This document shows, in pieces, positions 31,821-39,177 of a stretch of 39,177 nucleotides of DNA. How positions within the stretch are numbered: position 1 is the first letter of the stretch; every line of letters begins with the position of its first letter. The DNA lies in contig PBKW01000024.1 of NCBI GenBank assembly GCA_002721615.1, forward strand, positions 1 through 39,177, given 5' to 3'. The stretch comes from Chloroflexota bacterium (GTDB lineage Bacteria > Chloroflexota > Dehalococcoidia > Lucifugimonadales > Lucifugimonadaceae). The position numbers and the translations under genes are program-made. The notes under the pieces are model-generated. The model saw only the letters and a list, made by a program, of their open reading frames with translations. It had not been told where the DNA came from and made no database searches.

Positions 31821-32768
31821 ATGATTAATGGAAAAATATCAAAAGATATTATTAATACTATAGGCAATACCCCTATTGTAGAAATTTCTAGTATTAGCCC
31901 TAATCCTGATATTAAATTTTTTGCCAAACTTGAAAGTAGAAACCCAGGTGGAAGTGTTAAAGACAGGGTAGCGAAATATTTAATTGAAGGAGCTGAATCT
32001 AAGGGTTTAATTAAACAAGGAACCACAATTATAGAACCTACTAGTGGTAATACAGGTATTTCTTTGGCTATGATTTGTCGTGTTAAGGGTTACAATCTTC
32101 AAGTAGTTATGCCCGAAAATGTTAGTAAAGAAAGAATTTCTATCTTACAATCTTTTGGTGCTGAAATAATTTTCTCTGAAGGAGAAAAAGGTACTAATGG
32201 AGCTATAGATTTAGCAAAAAAGATTGTTGAAAATGATTCTAAATTATTCATGCCTTTTCAATATGGTAATTCTGCAAATCCTCAGTCTCATTATGAAACC
32301 ACAGGACCTGAAATTATAAAAGATTTACCTGATGTGGATGTTTTTGTAGCTGGCCTTGGAACTGGAGGAACTTTGATGGGTGTAGGTAGATGTCTTAAAG
32401 AATATAATTCGAAAATAAAAATTATTGCAGCAGCACCTCATCCAGACGAAGTAGTACCAGCATTAAGAAGTATTGAACATGGTTTTATTCCACCAATTTT
32501 AAATCTTGATGAATTAGATAACAGAATATTAGTAGGTAGTGAAGAATCTTTCTTTTGGACCAAGCAACTTTTGTTTCAATGTGGAGTTTTTGCAGGTATA
32601 TCATGTGGAGCTGTTGTGGCAGCTGCAAGGAAAGTTGCAGAGAAAATGGAAAAAGGAAAAATAGTTTTATTGATTGCTGATAGTGGAGATAAATATGTTT
32701 CTAGTGGATTATGGACTAAAAATTATAATGAGATTGAAAAAAATATAGAAAATAAAATTTGGTGGTAA
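31821..32768 (+). CDS. cysM: CysM-type cysteine synthase (probable O-phosphoserine sulfhydrylase)
   Basis: A 315-residue PLP enzyme of the cysteine synthase family. The PLP lysine is Lys47 in SVKDR, with EPTSGNTGIS at 72-81 and the phosphate loop GTGGTLMG. Arg216 in PALRSIEHGF lines up with Arg220 of Mycobacterium tuberculosis CysM, the residue that recognises O-phosphoserine; O-acetylserine enzymes lack it. CysM takes sulfur from thiocarboxylated CysO. It is 23 bases after the moeB-like gene in the same operon. The family is certain; the O-phosphoserine preference is inferred from this residue and the context. An Mec peptidase and a CysO are not seen in the window. Confidence 0.87.
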   Translation: MINGKISKDIINTIGNTPIVEISSISPNPDIKFFAKLESRNPGGSVKDRVAKYLIEGAESKGLIKQGTTIIEPTSGNTGISLAMICRVKGYNLQVVMPENVSKERISILQSFGAEIIFSEGEKGTNGAIDLAKKIVENDSKLFMPFQYGNSANPQSHYETTGPEIIKDLPDVDVFVAGLGTGGTLMGVGRCLKEYNSKIKIIAAAPHPDEVVPALRSIEHGFIPPILNLDELDNRILVGSEESFFWTKQLLFQCGVFAGISCGAVVAAARKVAEKMEKGKIVLLIADSGDKYVSSGLWTKNYNEIEKNIENKIWW

Positions 32769-32798
32769 AAAAATAATTATTTTATTAGGAGTAGAATT

Positions 32799-33578
32799 AT
32801 GCCGAAGTTAGCAGCAAATTTAACAATGATGTATAACGAAATTGATTTTCTGAAAAGATTCAAGTTGGCATCTAAATCAGGATTTAAAGGAGTTGAGTAC
32901 CTTTTTCCTTATGAATTTAATAAGCAAAATATAGCTGAAGAGTTATTATCAAATGACGTAAAACAGATACTTTTTGATTTACCTGCTGGAAATTGGGATC
33001 AAGGTGATAGAGGAGTAGCTGTAGATCCAGAGAGAAAGTCTGAATTCCAAGATGGAGTGTTTCTAGCTTTGGAATATGCTGATGTTCTTGATTGTTCTAG
33101 ATTAACCTGTTTGGCAGGAATTTCTCCTTCTGGAAATTCAGATTCTTTAGCAAGATCTACATTAGTAGAAAATTTGAATTTTGCTGCTCCTATTTTAAGT
33201 CAAAAAGACATTAAACTTCTTATTGAGCCGATAAACACTATAGATATTCCAGGTTATTGGTTAAATAGAACTTCTGATGCTATTTCAATAATTAAAGAAG
33301 TTGATCACGAGAATTTATTTCTTCAGTATGATATCTATCATATGCAAATTATGGAGGGTAATCTTGCAAAAACCATTGAAGAAAATTTAGAATCTATAGG
33401 ACATTTTCAGTTAGCTGATAATCCAGGTAGAAATGAACCAGGGACAGGAGAAATCAATTACAATTATTTACTTAAACATATAGATGCTTTGGGTTATAAA
33501 GAGTGGATTGGATGTGAATATAAACCAATTTCAGGTACTTTGGAAGGCTTGAAATGGTCAAAACCTTATTTAAGATAA
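32799..33578 (+). CDS. hyi: hydroxypyruvate isomerase-like sugar phosphate isomerase/epimerase
   Basis: A 259-residue TIM-barrel protein of the AP-endonuclease-2 fold. IEPINTIDIPGYWLNR holds the first metal Glu. YDIYHMQIMEG and FQLADNPGRNEPGTGEINY match hydroxypyruvate isomerase. The enzyme interconverts hydroxypyruvate and tartronate semialdehyde. Hydroxypyruvate is close to the serine pathway, which would fit the cysteine genes upstream, but this link is inference. TAGGAG lies before the ATG. Confidence 0.82.
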   Translation: MPKLAANLTMMYNEIDFLKRFKLASKSGFKGVEYLFPYEFNKQNIAEELLSNDVKQILFDLPAGNWDQGDRGVAVDPERKSEFQDGVFLALEYADVLDCSRLTCLAGISPSGNSDSLARSTLVENLNFAAPILSQKDIKLLIEPINTIDIPGYWLNRTSDAISIIKEVDHENLFLQYDIYHMQIMEGNLAKTIEENLESIGHFQLADNPGRNEPGTGEINYNYLLKHIDALGYKEWIGCEYKPISGTLEGLKWSKPYLR

Positions 33579-34049
33579 TTGAGAGTTTTTTTTAACAATA
33601 AATCCAACATTATTGCTACAGGTCTAGGTATTGGATTAATACCTTTTGCTCCAGGTACTTTTGCAAGTTTATTTTCTTTATGTTTATTTTTGTTACTTCC
33701 TTTAGAATCTAATTCTTTTTTTCATTTCATAATTATTGGGGTTTTAATAATTGTTGGAATATGGTCTTCTAATAATTTATCTAAACCTGAAGATAAAGAT
33801 CCCTCTAAAATTGTAATAGATGAAATAGCAGGTATGTGGATTTCGTGTTTATTTTTACCTAAAGAATCTATCTGGATAATTTTCGCTTTTTTGCTTTTTA
33901 GATTTTTTGATATTTCAAAAATTGGTGGTATAAAACATCTTGAAAAAATTTCAGGAGGATTAGGAGTTATGATTGATGATGTAGTAGCTGGAATTTTTGT
34001 TTGTTTTATCCTTAATCTTGCGATATTTTCAGACAAATTTATATTTTAG
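33579..34049 (+). CDS. pgpA: phosphatidylglycerophosphatase A
   Basis: PgpA removes phosphate from phosphatidylglycerol phosphate in the membrane. The 156-residue protein has GLGIGLIPFAPGTFAS at the N-terminus, DPSKIVIDEIAGMW, FRFFDISKIGG and GGLGVMIDDVVAG, all family signatures, with about four spans. The start is TTG 33579, directly after the preceding stop codon, with no separate ribosome-binding site, so translation is probably coupled. Confidence 0.88.
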   Translation: MRVFFNNKSNIIATGLGIGLIPFAPGTFASLFSLCLFLLLPLESNSFFHFIIIGVLIIVGIWSSNNLSKPEDKDPSKIVIDEIAGMWISCLFLPKESIWIIFAFLLFRFFDISKIGGIKHLEKISGGLGVMIDDVVAGIFVCFILNLAIFSDKFIF

Positions 34050-34105
34050 AGTTAGAATTTACTATTATTATTAAGTAATAATTGAATTGAGTTAAGGAAA
34101 AATAA

Positions 34106-35260
34106 TTGCAAATACACGAATTTCAAGCAAAAAATATATTTAAGGAATATGGAATTCCTGTTCCTGAAGGAGAAATAGCTAATAATCCCCAAGAAGCTAT
34201 TTCTGTTATGGAAAAATTAAATAGTAAAGTAGTTGTTAAAGCGCAAGTTCATTCAGGTGGAAGAGGAAAAGTTGGAGGAGTAAAATTAGCTGAAAATTCT
34301 GATGATGTATTTCGATTTTCTTCAGAAATGATTGGTAGGAAATTAGTGACTAATCAAACTGCTGGAAATGGATTGCCTGTAAATAAAGTTCTTATTGAAA
34401 AAGTTACTGAAATTGAAACTGAGTTATATTTAGCAGTAACAATGGATTATGAATCTGGATCTCCTGTAGTTATTATTTCAACTGAAGGTGGGATGGAAAT
34501 AGAAACAATAGCTGAAAAAAATCCTGAGAAAATATTAAAAATTTTTGGAGACCCTCTTCTAGAATTACTTCCGTATAAAATTAGAAAATTATTTGAGAAA
34601 TTAAATATTGAGCCTAGTTTGTATAAACAATTTTCATCAATAATTTTGAAAGTTTATAAAATATTTGTAGAAAAAGATTGTTCTTTAATTGAAATTAATC
34701 CTCTAGTAATAAGTAATGAAAAATTTATAGCTCTTGATGCAAAGATATCTATTGAGGAAGATGCATTATTTAGGCAGACTAAAATTCAAGATTTATTTGA
34801 TAGTACTCAGATTGATCCTCTTGAATTAGAAGCACTGAAATATGATCTGTCTTATGTAAAATTATATGATGGGGATGTAGGGTGTATGGTGAACGGAGCT
34901 GGATTAGCAATGGCAACTATGGATATTACTGTAAAAGCAGGTACTAAACCTGCGAATTTTTTGGATGTTGGGGGGAGTGCAGATCAAAATAAAATTAAAA
35001 AAGCTTTTGAGATAATTACTGAAGACTCCGATGTTAAAGTGATTCTAGTGAATTTATTTGGTGGAATACTTAGATGCGATATAGCAGCTCAAGGAATAAT
35101 AGAAGCCCTTAAAGATAAAAAAGAATATCCTTCAATTATAGGAGTTTTTAGAGGAACAAATTCTGAAGAAGCAAAAAGAATATTAACTGACTCAAAAATA
35201 AAATTAATATTTGCTGAAGATTTAATTGATGCTGCAAAAAAGATCAAGGAGATAGAATAG
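34106..35260 (+). CDS. sucC: succinate-CoA ligase (ADP-forming) beta subunit
   Basis: ATP-grasp beta subunit of succinyl-CoA synthetase, which couples succinyl-CoA to succinate and ATP in the TCA cycle. 384 residues. It has the N-terminal IHEFQAKNIFKEYGIPVPEG, VVKAQVHSGGRGKVGGVK, the metal-binding EINPLVI and the late GGSADQNKIKKAF. The start is TTG 34106, supported by AAGGA 8-12 bases upstream and by the family start. The alpha subunit follows after one base. Confidence 0.95.
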   Translation: MQIHEFQAKNIFKEYGIPVPEGEIANNPQEAISVMEKLNSKVVVKAQVHSGGRGKVGGVKLAENSDDVFRFSSEMIGRKLVTNQTAGNGLPVNKVLIEKVTEIETELYLAVTMDYESGSPVVIISTEGGMEIETIAEKNPEKILKIFGDPLLELLPYKIRKLFEKLNIEPSLYKQFSSIILKVYKIFVEKDCSLIEINPLVISNEKFIALDAKISIEEDALFRQTKIQDLFDSTQIDPLELEALKYDLSYVKLYDGDVGCMVNGAGLAMATMDITVKAGTKPANFLDVGGSADQNKIKKAFEIITEDSDVKVILVNLFGGILRCDIAAQGIIEALKDKKEYPSIIGVFRGTNSEEAKRILTDSKIKLIFAEDLIDAAKKIKEIE

Positions 35261-35261
35261 T

Positions 35262-36134
35262 ATGACAATCTTAATTCATTCTGAAACTAAGATGGTGGTC
35301 CAAGGCTTAGGGAGAGATGGGAGTTTTCAAGCTTCAAAATGTAAATCCTATGGCACACCTATTGTTTCTGCAGTACACCCAGGTAGAGGAGGATTATATT
35401 TTGAAGACTCTGTTCCTATATTTGATTCTGTAGAAGAATCAGTAGATACAACAGGTGCTAATTTAGGATTGATATTTGTTCCTGCTCCTTTTGCTCTTGA
35501 TGCAATAATTGAGCAAGTAGATTCTGGAATTGAAAATATTGTGTGCATAACTGAAGGTATTCCTGTACAAGATATGACTAAGGTAATGTCTTATATTGAA
35601 GGGAAAAAAGTAAGGCTAATTGGTCCAAATTGTCCAGGTTTTATTTGTCCTAAGGAAAATTTTAAAGCTGGTATTATTCCCTCAGAGATTGTTAGCTCAG
35701 GTCCAGTAGGTGTAGTTTCAAGAAGTGGTACTTTAACATATGAAGCTATTGTTCAGTTAACGAATTTAGGTATAGGGCAGTCCGCTTGTATTGGAATAGG
35801 AGGAGACCCTATACATGGTACATCATTTGTAGATACCTTAAGAATGTTTGAAGAAGATAATGATACGAAAATAATCGTTATGATTGGAGAGATTGGAGGA
35901 TTAAGAGAACAGCATGCAGCTGAATACATTAAATCGAATGTTTCTAAACCTGTTGTTGCTTGCATTGTTGGCCAAACTGCTCCATCTGGAAGGAGAATGG
36001 GTCATGCTGGTGCAATAGTAACTGGAAAATCAGCATTGGCTCAAGAAAAAATCAAAGTTTTGAAAAGTAGTGGTGCTATAATAGCAGAATCTCCTACAGA
36101 AATAGGATATGTAATCAAAGAAATATTAAAATAA
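35262..36134 (+). CDS. sucD: succinate-CoA ligase alpha subunit
   Basis: CoA-binding alpha subunit with the phosphorylated His248 in RRMGHAGAIV and GPNCPG at 121-126. 290 residues, full length. The N-terminal CoA loop reads VQGLGRDGSF rather than the usual VQGITGxxGxF, a small departure. AAGGAG at about 35247 serves its ATG. It forms a complex with SucC, and the zinc ADH starts one base after its stop. Confidence 0.95.
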   Translation: MTILIHSETKMVVQGLGRDGSFQASKCKSYGTPIVSAVHPGRGGLYFEDSVPIFDSVEESVDTTGANLGLIFVPAPFALDAIIEQVDSGIENIVCITEGIPVQDMTKVMSYIEGKKVRLIGPNCPGFICPKENFKAGIIPSEIVSSGPVGVVSRSGTLTYEAIVQLTNLGIGQSACIGIGGDPIHGTSFVDTLRMFEEDNDTKIIVMIGEIGGLREQHAAEYIKSNVSKPVVACIVGQTAPSGRRMGHAGAIVTGKSALAQEKIKVLKSSGAIIAESPTEIGYVIKEILK

Positions 36135-36135
36135 A

Positions 36136-37230
36136 ATGGTAAAAGCTGCAGTACTCTATCAAATTGATTCAGATTTAGAAATAGTGGATCTTTCAATATC
36201 TACTCCTAAAGATAAAGAAGTTTTAATTTCTATGGATTCAGCTGGATTATGTGCTAGTGATCTTCATGTTATGAAAGGAGAAATTCCTTATCCTACCCCT
36301 ATAGTTCTTGGTCATGAAGGTGCTGGTACTATAAAAGAAATTGGCCCAAATGTATCTTCTGTGAAAGTGGGAGATAGGTGTATTGTTAGTTTCATTTCAA
36401 GCTGTGGTTTATGTAAACAATGTCGATTAGGTTTTGCAAATCACTGTGAAAAACACTATGAAAATACACATAATCAATTAGATGGAACTCTAAGATTAAC
36501 TGATCAAAATGGTAAAGAAATATTCCAAATGCATAAATTTGGTGCATTTTCAGAATTACAAGTAGTTCCTGAATCTTCTTTATTCAAGATTCCTGATGAA
36601 TTATCAAGTAGTGCAGCAGCACTCATAGGTTGTTGTGTTACAACAGGTTTAGGAGGAATGATTAATCAAGAAAATGTTCCTGTAGGTAGCACTGTTGCTG
36701 TTTTTGGTTGCGGAGGAGTTGGATTAAATGTTATTCAAGGGGCTAAAATTCTAAATTCGACAAAAATTATAGCTGTAGATGTTTTTGAACATAAACTTGA
36801 ATTTGCTTATAAATTTGGAGCTACTGATGTAATTAATGCAAAAGAAGATAATGCTGTAGAAAAAATTAAAAAAATTACAGGAGGAGGAGTTGATTTTGCT
36901 TTTGATAGTTTTGGAGGACCTTTAGTTATGGAACAGGCAATTAATTCTTTAGGGAAAAGAGGCACAGCAGTTTTAGTGGGGATTGCTCCTGTAGGCAAAA
37001 CGGTTAATGTAAACATGGTTGAGTTAGTAAGAGATCAGAAAAAAATAGTGGGTAGTTATTATGGTCATAAATCCCCTCATGAAACTTTTAGAAAAATTAC
37101 TGATTTATATCTTGCTGGAAAAATAGATGTGGATAATCTCATAAGAGAAGAATATAAAATTGAAGAAATAAATAAAGGATTTGGAGATTTGGAACGTGGA
37201 GAAGATGGAAGAGGCGTAATTGTTTTTTAA
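36136..37230 (+). CDS. zinc-dependent alcohol dehydrogenase, MDR family
   Basis: A 364-residue medium-chain dehydrogenase. The catalytic zinc site has Cys39 (GLCASDLHV), His60-Glu61 (GHEG) and a Cys near residue 169. The structural zinc site has Cys90, 93, 96 and 104 (CGLCKQC then NHC). The NAD loop is GCGGVGLN. The pattern is close to class III/S-(hydroxymethyl)glutathione or benzyl-alcohol-type dehydrogenases. It is the last gene of the plus-strand run, with 4 bases of overlap with the convergent exporter gene (stops share TTAA). The substrate is open. Confidence 0.9.
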   Translation: MVKAAVLYQIDSDLEIVDLSISTPKDKEVLISMDSAGLCASDLHVMKGEIPYPTPIVLGHEGAGTIKEIGPNVSSVKVGDRCIVSFISSCGLCKQCRLGFANHCEKHYENTHNQLDGTLRLTDQNGKEIFQMHKFGAFSELQVVPESSLFKIPDELSSSAAALIGCCVTTGLGGMINQENVPVGSTVAVFGCGGVGLNVIQGAKILNSTKIIAVDVFEHKLEFAYKFGATDVINAKEDNAVEKIKKITGGGVDFAFDSFGGPLVMEQAINSLGKRGTAVLVGIAPVGKTVNVNMVELVRDQKKIVGSYYGHKSPHETFRKITDLYLAGKIDVDNLIREEYKIEEINKGFGDLERGEDGRGVIVF

Positions 37231-38258
37231 TTGAAATCGAAAATTGAAATTCCCCCTAATCCAATCAGAATTAATAAAATAACAGCAAATATCACAGCTA
37301 AAATTACCTTAAAACCTATTTTTTTAACCTCTTTAAAGTTAACTGTTAAACCTATTCCAGCCATTGCAATTATAAAAAGGAATTTGCTTATCGATTGAAT
37401 GATTTCTGAGGATGATTCAGGGATAATATTTGTAGTTCTAAGTATTGATAAAAATAGAAACCCTAAGATAAACCAAGGGATAAAATTAGTAATTGATTTT
37501 AAATCTAATTTTACTTTGTTTTCTTTTTTTATGATTCCAAAAAAAATTAATAAAGGACCCAAAAGTAAGACTCTTATTAATTTAACTTGAGTAGCTATTA
37601 TTCCAGATTGGGTACTTATTGCAAATGAGGCTGCTACTACCTGAGGAACAGCATAAATAGATATTCCTGCAATAATTCCATATTCAAAATTACTGATTTG
37701 GCCGTTCAAAGATAATAAAGGTAACAATAATACTTGAAGTACTCCTATTATTGCACTAAAACCTATAGCTGCAGCAATTTCTGAAGAAGTTGCTTTAATT
37801 ACTGGAGCCATAGCTACTACTGCTGAATTACCACATATAGAGTTTCCCGTAGCAATTAGAATAGAAATGTTAGAACTTAATTTTAAAAAATATTTGCTAA
37901 ATAACCATGTAAGAAATAGACATAAAATTACTGAAAAAACTACTAAAGATATAATAGATAACCCTTCTTGGAATATTAAAGTGAGATTAACACTAGCTCC
38001 GAGTAACATTACTGAGAATTCTAGTAATTGCTTAGATGCGAATTTAGCTCCATTATTTGATATTTTTGAGATAGATAAAAAATTGTGAAGCACTAATCCT
38101 ATTAATAGAGAAATTATGAGAGAATCAATATAATTATAAGATAAAAAATATATTTCAAAATATTGAATTAAATAGGAGGTTACTGCTATTAGAGTACATA
38201 TAAATAGACCTCTAGAATTTAGATTTGCCCAATCAGATATTTTGGAGTAAAAATTCAT
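37227..38258 (-). CDS. yeiH: YeiH-family putative sulfate exporter (UPF0324)
   Basis: A 343-residue membrane protein with about 10 spans. Family blocks are LLGASVNLTLIFQEG, ILIATGNSICGNSAVVAMAPV and AAAIGFSAIIGVLQVLLLPLL. The family was named for a putative role in sulfate or sulfonate export; relatives lie near sulfur or cysteine genes. Its position next to the cysteine operon fits that, though it is on the opposite strand. The transported compound is unproven. Confidence 0.88.
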   Translation of the reverse strand: MNFYSKISDWANLNSRGLFICTLIAVTSYLIQYFEIYFLSYNYIDSLIISLLIGLVLHNFLSISKISNNGAKFASKQLLEFSVMLLGASVNLTLIFQEGLSIISLVVFSVILCLFLTWLFSKYFLKLSSNISILIATGNSICGNSAVVAMAPVIKATSSEIAAAIGFSAIIGVLQVLLLPLLSLNGQISNFEYGIIAGISIYAVPQVVAASFAISTQSGIIATQVKLIRVLLLGPLLIFFGIIKKENKVKLDLKSITNFIPWFILGFLFLSILRTTNIIPESSSEIIQSISKFLFIIAMAGIGLTVNFKEVKKIGFKVILAVIFAVILLILIGLGGISIFDFN

Positions 38259-38326
38259 AAAAATTTAGATAATTAAAATTTATTAGATATTACTAATGGA
38301 ATCAAAAACAATCAAAGGGAGGATAT

Positions 38327-38656
38327 ATGTTTTTAGTACAAAGAGTTTTTAAAGCAAAACCCAAAAAGGCATGGGAAGCTGCTTCAGTAATTGCAGAAAT
38401 TGGTAAAGAGTATAAGAAAGCTGGTCAAAGAACTGATTCAAAAATATTTTTAAGTGCTGGTACTACTCCAGGAGAATATGGTCTTATATATATGGAATGG
38501 GAAGCAGAAGTATTAGAATCAGTTTATAGAGGAGATAATGAAATTCCAGAAAAGATAAAAAATGAACTAGGCCCTTTATTGAGAGAACTAGTTGAAGATC
38601 AATGGATTGAATTTTTTGAACTTCTTACTCCCGATAAAATGAGGATGCCATCTTAA
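38327..38656 (+). CDS. small alpha/beta protein, unknown (ferredoxin-like barrel likely)
   Basis: A 109-residue soluble protein with beta-alpha-beta-beta-alpha order: FLVQRVFKAKPKKAWEAASV, then KIFLSAGTTPGEYGLIYMEW and two helices. This looks like a dimeric alpha-beta barrel (ABM/NIPSNAP type), but I cannot name the family. GGGAGGATAT lies immediately before ATG 38327, a strong ribosome-binding site. No operon partner is seen. Confidence 0.72.
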   Translation: MFLVQRVFKAKPKKAWEAASVIAEIGKEYKKAGQRTDSKIFLSAGTTPGEYGLIYMEWEAEVLESVYRGDNEIPEKIKNELGPLLRELVEDQWIEFFELLTPDKMRMPS

Positions 38657-38749
38657 CAAAATGTTAAAAAATAACTTTTTTGTTCTCATAAAACATAGAA
38701 ATTGAAAATATAAACTTAGATAATAGGTTTAAAATTTTCTATTTAAATT

Positions 38750-39177
38750 ATGTTTGAACAAAATTTTAGTGATTGGTTTTTACAAAAAGGAATCTGGGCA
38801 TTATTTATTTCTTTAGCTGGATTGTTTGGTGTAGGGATCATTTCATTTGCTTTATATAAGTTAGCTGATGTATTTGGATTAAATACAAAGAACATTAAAG
38901 ATTCAAGAACTTCTAAGCTAGTTAATTTAACTAGAAATATTGTAATTATAAGTTTGTCTATGTTTATTGCAGGATTTCCTAGTTTTTTTGGTGTATTGGC
39001 GGTATTAAATATAGAATCTGGAAGTGAAGGTTTGGGGTGGGCCTTGGGTTCTACTTATAAATTACTTTTTTCAAAAGCTTTACCTATTTTTCTAGTAATG
39101 ATTATGGGGTATCTTGGATTAAGAGTAGCAGCTAATATTGTTCCTGAATTGGTAAAAATATATTTTTCAAGAAGTAA
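38750..39177 (+). CDS. membrane protein, 5' part only (possible MscS-like channel)
   Basis: An open frame from ATG 38750 runs off the window with 142 codons. Three or four hydrophobic segments are visible: ALFISLAGLFGVGIISFAL, IVIISLSMFIAGF and ALPIFLVMIMGYLGLRV. The last is followed by AANIVPELVKIYF and a basic SRS, like the start of the pore helix and loop of mechanosensitive channels. This is suggestive only. The rest lies beyond the window. Confidence 0.6.
   Translation, partial: MFEQNFSDWFLQKGIWALFISLAGLFGVGIISFALYKLADVFGLNTKNIKDSRTSKLVNLTRNIVIISLSMFIAGFPSFFGVLAVLNIESGSEGLGWALGSTYKLLFSKALPIFLVMIMGYLGLRVAANIVPELVKIYFSRS

Overview
This is an AT-rich chromosomal stretch from a free-living bacterium with short intergenic gaps. 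Mixed in its repertoire are an enolase-superfamily dehydratase, a phytanoyl-CoA dioxygenase family oxygenase, aldehyde and zinc alcohol dehydrogenases, a PQQ-type sugar dehydrogenase, many lipoproteins and many tiny single-span membrane proteins. This resembles AT-rich marine Chloroflexota (SAR202-like). That placement is inferred from gene content only; there is no rRNA or marker phylogeny in the window.

Layout. 1-6.6 kb: a serine hydrolase (open at the window edge), a PQQ-sugar-dehydrogenase-like lipoprotein, a six-span membrane protein, a secreted beta-propeller/coiled-coil protein with a C-terminal membrane anchor, and a biotin-dependent-carboxylase-type carboxyltransferase. 6.6-10.7 kb: an accessory block. 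Three copies of a repeat, each made of a promoter-like box, the 5' half of tRNA-Arg(CCT) cut off in the anticodon loop, a hairpin and TTTGTTGTC motifs, bracket two single-gene segments. One holds a second propeller/coiled-coil protein and the other a membrane sulfatase-like enzyme. 10.8-24.4 kb: aldehyde dehydrogenase, MFS transporter, PhyH oxygenase, an SDR with an altered active site, an enolase-superfamily enzyme, two related small lipoproteins, a cluster of tiny membrane proteins with DUF4349 and fasciclin lipoproteins, an ABC-2 exporter and a double-ABM protein. 24.4-30.2 kb: a lone PD-(D/E)XK nuclease, a zinc ribbon protein, then a minus-strand housekeeping run (bL25, RNase Y, PHP phosphoesterase, PlsY, membrane DnaJ-like protein). 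30.3-37.2 kb: an Rrf2 regulator, then a long plus-strand run: cysteine-rich leader peptide plus attenuator, moeB-like, cysM-like, hyi-like, pgpA, sucC, sucD, Zn-ADH. The end holds a YeiH-type exporter, a small alpha/beta protein and a truncated membrane protein.

Two things stand out. First, 30802-30933 reads as a complete cysteine attenuator: a 24-codon ORF with six Cys codons and a good ribosome-binding site, three mutually exclusive pairings and an intrinsic terminator. It lies directly before an E1-like sulfur-carrier activator and a CysM-type cysteine synthase that keeps the Arg used by mycobacterial CysM to bind O-phosphoserine. Second, the repeated tRNA-Arg 5' halves look like attachment sites of small integrating elements. 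They form a tandem array of single-gene cassettes, each with a tRNA promoter upstream of its cargo gene.
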